Assembly (NCBI GenBank): GCA_943371965.1
Contig: CALRWV020000008.1
Coordinates: 56,349 to 120,348, forward strand
Source of the DNA: CALRWV02 sp943371965
GTDB lineage: Bacteria > Bacteroidota > JABWAT01
Reading direction: 5' to 3'
DNA: 64,000 nucleotides
Below the pieces are notes generated by a model. That model did not search any database and was not told where the DNA came from. It saw only the letters and a program-made list of their open reading frames with translations. Made by a program: the position numbers and the translations under genes. How positions within the stretch are numbered: the stretch's first letter is position 1; the number at the start of each line of letters is the position of its first letter. This document shows, piece by piece, positions 8,023 to 17,100 of the stretch.

Positions 8023-8796
8023 TTACCTTATATGGAAAATCTCATTTCCATGGTAACTGGTCAAAAAGTTATCACTGTTTATTAGAAGTGCGCCATCTTT
8101 TTGAATACTTAGGGCAAAACCTGTTTTTGTTTCATTTTGATATTCAAATATGATCTTTTTATTTAATGTTGAACAAAGAATTGAATAATCTGATAAAAAA
8201 GAGTCGATATCATTTGTTTCCAGCCTTTTCAAATTGAAAACCAATCTGTCAATTATTTCAGCTAAAATCCTCTCCCGATTAAATTGTTCTTTTTTTTCAT
8301 TATAGAATGAAGTAGAGAAATTTGTTATTTCCCGCTCAAATTCTGCTTGATTGATATTTAAACCGACGCCTATGATAAAAACACTTTCACTTCCATTTAT
8401 TTTTGATTCAACAAGAATCCCTGAAATCTTTTTTCCATTAACCAAAACATCATTTGGCCATTTAACTTCAACATTCTCAATATAAGACTGACAGGTTTCA
8501 GCAACAGAAAGTGCAGATACCAGAGGAATCAATGAAAAATGGTCTGACTGTTTCAGAAGTTTATAACTTAAACTGAATAAGAGATTTTGGTAAGGCTCAT
8601 CCTTCCAAGACCTCCCTCGTCTGCCCCGACCTGAAGTTTGGGTTTCAGCAACTGCAAGCTCCCAATTTTCAATAGCAGGTCTATTCTTAAGAAATGTATT
8701 GGTTGAATCTATTGATTCGAAATAATGGAATTTTGATATATTGCTACTTTTCAGATAACCGTTAAAAAGCGCCTGGTCAAAATCAATTTTATTCAT
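8023..8796 (-). CDS. birA: Biotin--[acetyl-CoA-carboxylase] ligase
   Basis: Attaches biotin to the biotin carboxyl carrier protein through biotinyl-AMP. At 257 residues it lacks the N-terminal helix-turn-helix of E. coli BirA, so it is enzyme only. The motifs are clear: ETQTSGRGRRGRSW (the GRGRRGR biotinyl-AMP loop), KWPNDVLVNGKKISGILVES and IIGVGLNIN. Its start overlaps the stop of the O-antigen ligase gene by 4 bases. This coupling is probably incidental rather than functional. Identification is firm. Confidence 0.93.
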   Translation of the reverse strand: MNKIDFDQALFNGYLKSSNISKFHYFESIDSTNTFLKNRPAIENWELAVAETQTSGRGRRGRSWKDEPYQNLLFSLSYKLLKQSDHFSLIPLVSALSVAETCQSYIENVEVKWPNDVLVNGKKISGILVESKINGSESVFIIGVGLNINQAEFEREITNFSTSFYNEKKEQFNRERILAEIIDRLVFNLKRLETNDIDSFLSDYSILCSTLNKKIIFEYQNETKTGFALSIQKDGALLINSDNFLTSYHGNEIFHIR

Positions 8797-9971
8797 TTTT
8801 TTTGATTATCTTTTAAAACAATCCAGGAGTAACCGTAAATCAGACCCATATAAGTTACTATTTCCGTATCGCCGAAATTCCATTCGAACATTCCGTTCAA
8901 AAGATATCCAAAGAAACAGGCAAACCCTCCCATCGAAACCGAATGAGTTATCCAGTCCGTACCGGAATGATATGTTTTGAACAAACCTGAAGCTATTTGG
9001 TAAAGCAGGAAAAGCATGGCTGAAAATCCAATAATTCCCCCAGTTGCCAACCACATTATAACGATGTTGTGCAAATGACCTCCATCCTCATTATCAGCAG
9101 GTCTTCTATATTTTGCGTACTCTGCTTTAAGATCATGATCTCCAACACCTAAAATCGGGTTATCTTTCCAAATTTTGATTCCACCTTCCCACATATGCAA
9201 CCGGCCAATATTGTTTGGGTGGTTTAAATTCCAGATACTTTCAACCCTTTCCTTTACATTTTGGGGAGCAAAAAAGAAAAAAACTGCAATTCCAACAAGA
9301 AGAAAATAAATAATTTCCTTTTTCATCATAATCCCAATTATGATAACACCAAATACAAATCCCAACCATGAACTTCTGGTCGATGTCAGGATTAGTGCAG
9401 GAATTGTGATTAAAAGTCCAATTCCGGAAAATAACTTCCAATTTTTTGGGGAGTCTTTTGTTAACAGGACTGGAATCATCATTAAAGAAAGAGTCATCAG
9501 CATTCCACCTGCAGTCATATAATGGGTAAACATTGTCAGTCGGTCCGTTTGTCCATTTGAAAAAACAAATTGGAATATGGAAGCCGCAGATGTTGCCACA
9601 CCAAAAATCAGAAAATATTTCAACAGTTCTTTTGCATCTTCCTTTGTACTGAAAGCGAAGGGAATAAAAATGGAAATGGACCAAAGTGGAAGACGTTTTT
9701 GAAAAAACAGACGCAGAACATCTCCTGATTCTGCAGAGAAAAATCCAGATATCATCAGCGATACAAAAAATGCGGCAAAACCCCATTTTACAGGAACGTC
9801 AGGAATTGTTATTTTTTTTGCTTTAAACCAGGCAAACAGAACTCCAACATATAAGAGTACAACTCCGAGTGACGCTCCGAAAAGTGAGAAATGACAAGCA
9901 ACCGTCAATAAAATAACCGCTACCGAAATTGTTTTATTATCTCGTTGCCAAACTGTTGAAAACCAGTTCAT
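8793..9971 (-). CDS. O-antigen ligase/polymerase family membrane protein
   Basis: A 392-residue protein with about ten to twelve membrane segments. The large loop near residues 255-310 carries RLHMWEGGIKIWKDNPILGVGDHDL followed by HLHNIVIMWLATGG, the WaaL/Wzy (Wzy_C superfamily) signature with the conserved arginine and histidine. Such proteins either ligate a lipid-linked glycan to lipid A core or polymerise repeat units; the sequence does not decide which. With an ABC-type exporter close by, a ligase role is favoured. It follows the amylase stop by 62 bases on the same strand and overlaps birA by 4 bases. Confidence 0.85.
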   Translation of the reverse strand: MNWFSTVWQRDNKTISVAVILLTVACHFSLFGASLGVVLLYVGVLFAWFKAKKITIPDVPVKWGFAAFFVSLMISGFFSAESGDVLRLFFQKRLPLWSISIFIPFAFSTKEDAKELLKYFLIFGVATSAASIFQFVFSNGQTDRLTMFTHYMTAGGMLMTLSLMMIPVLLTKDSPKNWKLFSGIGLLITIPALILTSTRSSWLGFVFGVIIIGIMMKKEIIYFLLVGIAVFFFFAPQNVKERVESIWNLNHPNNIGRLHMWEGGIKIWKDNPILGVGDHDLKAEYAKYRRPADNEDGGHLHNIVIMWLATGGIIGFSAMLFLLYQIASGLFKTYHSGTDWITHSVSMGGFACFFGYLLNGMFEWNFGDTEIVTYMGLIYGYSWIVLKDNQKK

Positions 9972-10033
9972 TTGAACCTCAATTAATTGGGTGGAAGGTA
10001 AGAATTAATACTAAGGAAGGAAAATTGTTGCTT

Positions 10034-12040
10034 TTATTCGTTGCTGTCTGCCAAAATAACGAATCCATTGGCTGGTACTGAAACGCTTGCTGATTTGCGT
10101 TTTTGCAAATCCCATTTTCCTGTTTTTGCATCCCAATACAATTGATCACCATAATTTTTTGAAATGAATTTCTCATTAATTTCTTTTATTTCAGAATTCG
10201 GATTGAATAATGCAACTATACTTGTTTTACTTTTTTCCATTCGTTCAATCTGAAATATTTTTGAACTGGATACTACGAAATTTACGGTTTGTTTTTCCCA
10301 TGTATCACTTGCACAAAGTACTGGAAATTGTTTTCTCAATTCACTTAAAGCCCGATACCATTCTTTAAATCTGTTTTCCTTCTCATCGAAATTTATTTTT
10401 TTTCTGACATTCGAATCAGGAGGGTTTTTTCCTTTCATTCCATTTTCATCACCATAATAAATCAAAGGGGTTCCTGGCAATAAATACTGAACCAACGTTG
10501 CCTGTTTCCATAAATTAAAATCATCTTTGAAAAGTGAAATACTTCTGTAATTATCATGATTGGAAAGAAATGTGACCCATTGTGCCTGATCAGGAAAATT
10601 ATCGCGGCGGTATTCCAAAACTGTTTTGAAATCGGAAAATTTCTGTTCCAATATTAAATCTTTAATCACATAATAAAGAGGATAATCAAAAACCATATCA
10701 AATTCATTTTCATAAAAAGGAAGTATGGTTGGCTGATCAGCCCATATTTCACCGAGCAATGAAAATTCAGGATTTTTTTCTTTGATTTTTATTCTTAGCT
10801 TTTTCCAGAACTCGTGCGGAACCTCAATTGCAGCATCACATCGAAAACCGTCAAATCCATCATCACAGTTTCCATCCTGATTCGGATCCATCCAAAACAT
10901 GGCAACATCAATAAAATATTGTTCAACTTCAGGATTGCTGAAATCAAATTTAGGCATCCTTCGGTCGCTGCCAAAATGGTTATACTTCAACGGATTTTCA
11001 TTGGTAATCTGAAACCATTTCCAATATTTCGATTGTTTTCCATTTTTAACAACATCGAGAAAAAAAGCGTGGGTTGAGTCAGAATGGTTAATGACATAAT
11101 CCATCCAGACTTTCATTCCTTTTTCATGTGCAGATTTTATCATCCGCTGAAAAGCCTCATTTCCACCATATTCCTGATGTATTTTCCGGTAATCAGTTAT
11201 GGCATAACCGTGATCGCGCGGTGATTCATTTACAGGCATCAGCCAAATAATATTTGCTCCAAGTGATTTAATGTAATCCAGTTTTTCTGCCACTCCATCA
11301 AGGTCACCGATTCCGTCATGGTTTGAATCATTGAATTGCCTAACAAATATTTCATATACAATTGAACTGTTGTTTTCATTTGGCGTTACAATATCAATCG
11401 GTTTTTCTAGAGCGTAAAATGTAATTTTCTTTTCAAAATGAAAATCTTCCTTTTGGATTTTCACTTCAAGGGTCTGATGTCCTTTCAGCAATTCTGAAAG
11501 GCTGATAATGAGCTGGCTTGTTTTTTTATTTATCTCATAATTGTTATGCTTCATTCCATTAATCACCACTGAAACCAACGAGGAATTCAGGATTTTTGCA
11601 GGATCATAAAAATTAAAAACAAGCATTTCAGGTCGAAGAACTGTTCCTTCATCAATCGGATTACTGCTCAATAATCCAAATTCATCAGCTTTGATTGGAA
11701 TGATGACACTGTTGCGCCACTGATCCTGAGTAATGTATGGGGCATTTGGGTCAGGAATCCATTTGGTTCCATCCAAAACCACTTTGTAATAAATGCGTTC
11801 CCCTGCCAAAATTTTAGCAGAGACAGTCCACAGATTTTTATTTACTTTTTTGAAGGGATGAGAGGTTGGATTCCAGCCATTAAAGGTTCCTGTCAATGCA
11901 ACAGATTTTAAAGAAGCTGATGAATCGAAATAAAAAAAAGAGTAGTTGCCGGTTACAGGATCTGGTCGGGGCGAATAATTTTGTTGAGCCAGTAAATTAA
12001 CTGAAAAAAGCATAAAAAGACCCAAGAATAAATATTTCAT
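10034..12040 (-). CDS. Secreted GH13 alpha-amylase-type glycoside hydrolase with N-terminal glycogen-binding-like domain
   Basis: About 668 residues. MKYLFLGLFMLFSVNLLAQQ is a Sec signal peptide, so the enzyme is periplasmic or surface exposed; no T9SS sorting domain is visible. Residues about 25-110 resemble a CBM48/E-set module (VALTGTFNGWNP, YYKVVLDGTKWIPDP). The GH13 barrel starts near residue 235 (IVYEIFVRQF). The catalytic residues are present: nucleophile Asp402 (GFRCDAAIE), acid Glu431 (LLGEIWADQ) and Asp496 (FLSNHDNYR). It should cut alpha-1,4 glucans or cyclomaltodextrins and feed the maltodextrin importer at 18-21 kb. I chose the ATG at 12040 because the residues upstream of it (to 12100) do not fit a signal peptide. 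Confidence 0.92.
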   Translation of the reverse strand: MKYLFLGLFMLFSVNLLAQQNYSPRPDPVTGNYSFFYFDSSASLKSVALTGTFNGWNPTSHPFKKVNKNLWTVSAKILAGERIYYKVVLDGTKWIPDPNAPYITQDQWRNSVIIPIKADEFGLLSSNPIDEGTVLRPEMLVFNFYDPAKILNSSLVSVVINGMKHNNYEINKKTSQLIISLSELLKGHQTLEVKIQKEDFHFEKKITFYALEKPIDIVTPNENNSSIVYEIFVRQFNDSNHDGIGDLDGVAEKLDYIKSLGANIIWLMPVNESPRDHGYAITDYRKIHQEYGGNEAFQRMIKSAHEKGMKVWMDYVINHSDSTHAFFLDVVKNGKQSKYWKWFQITNENPLKYNHFGSDRRMPKFDFSNPEVEQYFIDVAMFWMDPNQDGNCDDGFDGFRCDAAIEVPHEFWKKLRIKIKEKNPEFSLLGEIWADQPTILPFYENEFDMVFDYPLYYVIKDLILEQKFSDFKTVLEYRRDNFPDQAQWVTFLSNHDNYRSISLFKDDFNLWKQATLVQYLLPGTPLIYYGDENGMKGKNPPDSNVRKKINFDEKENRFKEWYRALSELRKQFPVLCASDTWEKQTVNFVVSSSKIFQIERMEKSKTSIVALFNPNSEIKEINEKFISKNYGDQLYWDAKTGKWDLQKRKSASVSVPANGFVILADSNE

Positions 12041-12085
12041 TGAATTGACCTTAATTTTCCGGGCAGGAAAACATTTTTCGCAACA

Positions 12086-12114
12086 AGAATAAAAATACAA
12101 AATTTTATTGACAA
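12086..12114 (-). promoter_or_regulatory. Putative promoter of the amylase gene
   Basis: On the minus strand TTGTCA (12114-12109) and TATTCT (12091-12086) are spaced by 17 bases, about 45 bases before the amylase start. Both boxes deviate from consensus, so confidence is low. Confidence 0.3.
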
Positions 12115-12206
12115 CAATAATTTATCACATTCATTCAACCTGATACTGTGTATTATTTGCTATATTTTTATTTCACAGTTGTTTATGAAGGATTACAAAT
12201 AAATCA

Positions 12207-12214
12207 TATATTTG
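12207..12214 (+). promoter_or_regulatory. Putative Bacteroidota -7 box (TATATTTG) for the sulfotransferase gene
   Basis: TATATTTGCC matches TAnnTTTGC exactly and predicts a leader of about 75 bases. A TTG at 12179-12181 is the nearest -33-like element but is spaced too far (25 bases). Confidence 0.4.
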
Positions 12215-12297
12215 CCGTTAAATTCAGTTCTATTTAATCATGGCATTAATTCTGAATTTCAACAAAAACTGATTGTAATAAAATTCAAAACAAACTT

Positions 12298-13104
12298 ATG
12301 CTTACAGAAAAACTGGAAAAAATCGCCAGAATTATTGGATACACGGCTAAGCCCGATTTTCTAATTATCGGAGCACAAAAAGCCGGAACTTCTTCATTAT
12401 TTTCGATTTTAAAACAACATCAATTTATAAAGCCGTCTTCCACAAAAGAAATACATTATTTCGATCAGGATGATTGGTATAATAAAAAACGCCTTTACCA
12501 GTACCACTCCTATTTTCCATTTCCACACGATTTATCAAAGAATGACAAGGTTTTTGAAGCAACTCCAAGATATCTGTACCATCCAAAAGTTGCAGAACGC
12601 TTATACAATTACAATAAAAATTTAAAACTGATTGTTATGCTGCGAAACCCCGCTGAAAGAGCACTTTCCTCCTGGACAATGTTTCATCACAATTTTCAAA
12701 CCGGTAATAAAAGCTATTTATTTGAACCCAGATCATTTAAAGAAGTCATTGAAACCGACCTGAAAACAATTGATACTGATGATTTTTACACCACTCAAAG
12801 AGGTTATGTAAAACGAGGAATCTATCACTTCCAAATTGAAAACTACTTTAAGTATTTTAACAGAAACCAAATACATTTTCTGGAAGACATTGATTTAAAA
12901 AATGATTTCGAAAATACCCTGCGTAAAATATTCCTGTTTATCGGTGTTCCTTATGAAGAATTAAAATTGGAATTCCTGAACAAAAGTTCAGTCAACACAA
13001 AAGATTCCTATCATTTGGAAATTGAAATGCTGAAAGAGTTTTACAAACCATACAATAAAAAACTTTACGAATTGTTGGGAAAAGATTACAGGTGGGATTC
13101 TTAA
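12298..13104 (+). CDS. PAPS-dependent sulfotransferase (heparan-sulfate N-/O-sulfotransferase-like fold)
   Basis: A 268-residue cytoplasmic protein. PDFLIIGAQKAGTSSLFSIL near residue 20 is the 5'-phosphosulfate-binding loop and KLIVMLRNPAERALSSW near residue 105 is the 3'-phosphate-binding motif (RNPxxRxxS), the two diagnostic elements of carbohydrate sulfotransferases. A PTRYLYHPK-like stretch (EATPRYLYHP) lies between them. It would transfer sulfate from PAPS to a sugar hydroxyl or amine. It is the only plus-strand gene in the first 33 kb, 4.5 kb from the APS kinase/PAP phosphatase/exporter operon, and is the natural user of that PAPS. The acceptor is unknown. Confidence 0.88.
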   Translation: MLTEKLEKIARIIGYTAKPDFLIIGAQKAGTSSLFSILKQHQFIKPSSTKEIHYFDQDDWYNKKRLYQYHSYFPFPHDLSKNDKVFEATPRYLYHPKVAERLYNYNKNLKLIVMLRNPAERALSSWTMFHHNFQTGNKSYLFEPRSFKEVIETDLKTIDTDDFYTTQRGYVKRGIYHFQIENYFKYFNRNQIHFLEDIDLKNDFENTLRKIFLFIGVPYEELKLEFLNKSSVNTKDSYHLEIEMLKEFYKPYNKKLYELLGKDYRWDS

Positions 13105-13138
13105 CTGCCTATGTAAGTCTTTCTGGAATCAATTTAAT

Positions 13139-14032
13139 TTATTTTTTCCCGGCACGATTTCTTACCTGAAGAATCTCACGGAGAAATGGTGAAAATGCAT
13201 CAGATGTTTTCGCAGAAAAGAAATCAATCTGATTGTCACGGAAAAATTGTTTCAGTTCTGTTTGCCAGTTCAAAAATGCCGTTTGATAAGCTGATTTGAT
13301 CTGTATGAAATTGGTCTCAATTTTCTGATTGGTCTCCAAATCTCTTATCAGAACTTCATTGTGTTCATCCAATTCAATTTCCATCGGATCCAAAATCTGA
13401 ACAGCAATTAAGTCATGGTGCTGTGACCGCAGAAATTTCAAATCCTGTTTCACATCTTCAAGCGGTTGCATAAAATCAGAAATGATGATCAGCAATCCAC
13501 GTCTCTGATGAACCTGTGCTGCTTTTTTTAACGCCAGTTGAAGTTTGGTTTCGTGCTCCGGAACAGCTTTCTCAATGGTTTCAAACAAGGTGGATTCATA
13601 CCAGGAATATGTTTTCGGATTGAGCTGGACTTTCACATCATCACTTGCCAAAATCAGTCCTACACCATCACGCTGTTTCAATAAAGTATGAATCAAAGAA
13701 GCAGAAAGAATTGACGCATATTCCCACTTGGTCTGACGGTTTTTGGGGAAATTCATGCTTTTGGAACAATCCAGAATTATCGTGGATAACAGATTCGTTT
13801 CTTCGTTGAATTGCTTGACATATTTGCGTTCGTTTTTTGCCCAGACTTTCCAGTCGAAATACCGAAGGTCATCACCAGGCTGATACGGTCGGTGTTGGGC
13901 GAATTCTGATGAAAATCCATGAAAAGGTGAGTGATGAATACCGATCATCATTCCCTCAACAACTTTGGCAGCTTTGAATTTGAGGGAAGATTCTTCGAAA
14001 AGATCGGCAAGTTTGAATTGTGGAGATATCAC
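13139..14032 (-). CDS. DUF58 domain protein (vWA-like)
   Basis: A soluble 297-residue DUF58 protein. The conserved core SPFHGFSSEFAQHRPYQPGDDLRYFDWKVWAK is present near residues 34-66, followed by a von Willebrand A-like domain with LDCSKSMNF as a MIDAS-type DxSxS motif and ISDFMQ. DUF58 proteins usually work with a MoxR AAA+ ATPase in envelope or metal-insertion tasks; no moxR is visible in this window, which makes this one an orphan. It lies 94 bases downstream of the giant gene at 14127-17927 on the same strand. The biochemical role is unknown. Confidence 0.85.
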   Translation of the reverse strand: MISPQFKLADLFEESSLKFKAAKVVEGMMIGIHHSPFHGFSSEFAQHRPYQPGDDLRYFDWKVWAKNERKYVKQFNEETNLLSTIILDCSKSMNFPKNRQTKWEYASILSASLIHTLLKQRDGVGLILASDDVKVQLNPKTYSWYESTLFETIEKAVPEHETKLQLALKKAAQVHQRRGLLIIISDFMQPLEDVKQDLKFLRSQHHDLIAVQILDPMEIELDEHNEVLIRDLETNQKIETNFIQIKSAYQTAFLNWQTELKQFFRDNQIDFFSAKTSDAFSPFLREILQVRNRAGKK

Positions 14033-14126
14033 AGAAAAGTTAGAGTAATGATTAATGAGAAACGATTAATAAAAACAAAATATTCAATTTATTTCTGGAT
14101 TGCGATTTATGAATTGGAAAAATAGT

Positions 14127-17100
14127 TTATTTCATGAAAATCATTTTTCTTGTTTGGGTAAAACTTCCTGCTGTCATTTTAATCAGATAGGTCCCTGAAG
14201 TTAAATTTACTCCGGTGATGGTTTTCTGAAAAACTCCCGGTGATGAAATGGTTTCCGAAAAACTGATGACAGTTCTTCCCAATAAATCAATTACTTCCAA
14301 TTTAACCAATCCTGCTTTTGGAACACTGAACTGAATATTAGTTGTTGGGTTAAATGGGTTTGGAAAGTTTTGCATTAACTCAAATCCTGTTGATTTTGTA
14401 GAAATTTGATGAACAAATGGAGGAGGAAGTGGCATATAATCCCAATGAGGATATCTTGCAGGATCCTGTTCTCCAAACTGAATTCTAAAACGTTGAATTG
14501 ATTCACCATTTTTTACATTATAAAAATGATGGTTACCATAAGAAGCTTCATTATCATACCCGTTAATTCCAAATTTAAACAGCATTGAGACATTTGCTCC
14601 CAGATCAGTTGTCTTCCAATCAAACGATGATGTTAAAATCGAATCTCCTGCAACCAGATCATCATGTGTACCATCATCAAACATTTTTCTTGATTCGGAC
14701 ATTTCGTCTTTATTCCAGATTGTCCATTGTTTTCCATCTACTATTTTCGCAATCGGTCCGTTAATATAAACATCAAAGCTGTCAATATTCTCTTCGTTAA
14801 TTTTAAAGGAGGTTCCCTGTACATCATTCAGAATTTTATTGAATTTTTTCACTTCGTTCAATGCCGGACGGTAATCAACTTCAACAATTATCTTGGTATC
14901 CTGTTGAATTGTGTTGGTATTGAGAAAAAAAGGACTCCGATGGGAAGAAACATTATCCGGTAAATCATCACTGATGGAAATAGAGTCTGCATTGAGTTCA
15001 ACTTTTCTGTTCTGCTGATTGCTGCCGGTTTCCAAATCAAAATAATCATAAAAGAATTCCTTTTGTTCTGATTTTACATTCTGGGAATTTTTATAAACTT
15101 TGAAGAAAGCATACTGAAGCAGATAATTATTTTTTTTCTTACTCTTATTATCAGAATTGATTTTGCCAATTGCATTAACTGGTTTTAAAATATGAGGAAA
15201 ATTCAAAATGATATCACCTTCATAAATTGTTCCACCATTATGAACTAATCTTGCTGATACGATATCGGGAGCAGTGGAATTTAATCCTGTTTTTACATAA
15301 AGAGTATCTGTTTCAGGATTGAAACCATTGTTGGTAATTGTTTTATCGAGATCGGTAATAAAATGCAGCTTGAATTTTTCGTAAAAAGGTTCAAATGGAC
15401 GGATAAACCATTTCCAGGCAACAGTTGTATCGTTTCCTGACGTTGTTATTTCATATTGCTCATCGGGGTTTTTAATCATATCTCCCCAATCAGTTGATGA
15501 TGTGGCATTTTTAGCCAACAATAAAAATTTGAATCTTAACCCTTTTCCGGCATCAGCCTTATTGATGTAAACCGGACCTGACCACAAATATTTTTCATTA
15601 AATAATCTCGACTCAGGATTTGGATGCGGTTTTTCTGCAGAAAGAAAAGTGGTTGAACCCCAACTTAAATTCTCAGGATCTCCGCCGGTCATTGTACTTC
15701 CTCTGATACCAACTTTCATTGTAGTGGTATCAAATGAATACCAATTTTCCATGTTTACACGAACCCAAACAACAAATTTTCCTTCATGATCAATAAAAGG
15801 TTTTGCGAATTGATCCGGTTTATTTGAATTCCAGCCATTCACATATTGCAAATCCAAAACAGTATCCTGCAATCCAACCGTAATTTTCCTTTTCCCCTTA
15901 TCGCTGTTGATTTCTGCTTCAATTCCCTTATCGGAATCTTTAACTGATTTTTTAGAATTAGTAAAAAACTGATAATTCACTGAAGTGTTTGAAGGAAATT
16001 TGACAGTTGCTTTCCAGTAATCTCCACCATCATTTATTGCTTTGATTGATGTGAAAGTCGAAGCAAAAGCAGATTCAACTCTAATCTGTACAGTTGAAGT
16101 ATCTTTAATTAAATACGGCACAAATGCTGTATTGATTCTGAAAGTCACATTAACTGTAGCATGTGTTTGATTTACAAAATCCCAATTAGGATACCTTGAA
16201 GGTTGAATATCACCAAAAACAGCCCTAACACGTTGTTCTGCCAGACCATCTTTAACATTGTAAATATGATTATTTCCATAAGCTGCTTCGTTGTTACCGC
16301 CATTGATTCCGAATTTAAAAATTTGTGTAACAGATGCACCTTCTGTCACTTTTGTCCAATCAAATGTGATGGTGTGGATATTATCACCTGCAACCAAATC
16401 TCCATGAGTACCATCATCATACATTTTTCTTGTGTCAGTCATTCCTTCAGGAAACCAAGCTGCCCAATCAGTTCCATCAAGTATTTTGGTTATTGGACCA
16501 TTCACATAAATTGTGAATCCGTCAATGTTTGATGCATCTACAACAAAATTTTGATTTTGACCATCAACCAAAGAAGCACCATTATTTTTCACTTCATTCA
16601 AAGCCGGTCTGTAATCTACTTCAAGAATAATCCTGGTATCCTGAGCCATCTTTTTTGTGTTTTTAAAATACGGGCTCCGATGCGATGAAACATTATCAGT
16701 TAAAGAATCAACATTATTAACTGTTGCAGAATTTAAAACTATTTTTCTGTTTTCCTGATTACTACCAACCTCAGTATCAAAATTGTCAAAATAGAATTCT
16801 TTTGTTTCTGTTCTTGCATTGGTTTGAGGGTCTTTAAACGCTTTGAAAAATGCATACTGGAGTTTTATACCTTTTAAGGATACAATATTTAAATCACCTT
16901 CATAAATTGTTCCACCTGTATTTTCAAGTTTAACCGAAACCAATTCGTTTGCTGTAGAATTTAGTCCCGCTTTTACATATAGTGTATCCGTTTCAGGATT
17001 GAATCCATTATTTAAGATTGCTTTATCAAGATCAGTTGTAAAATGTATATAAATTTTTTCGAAAAATGGATTATAAGGAATCCATTGGTGATTAAACCAT

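Noticed and set aside
12055..12071. Inverted repeat TTTTCC/GGAAAA before the amylase gene as a third LacI site
   Set aside because: The arms are in the opposite order (TTCC...GGAA) to the TGGAA...TTCCA sites, and it sits between promoter and start with poor similarity.
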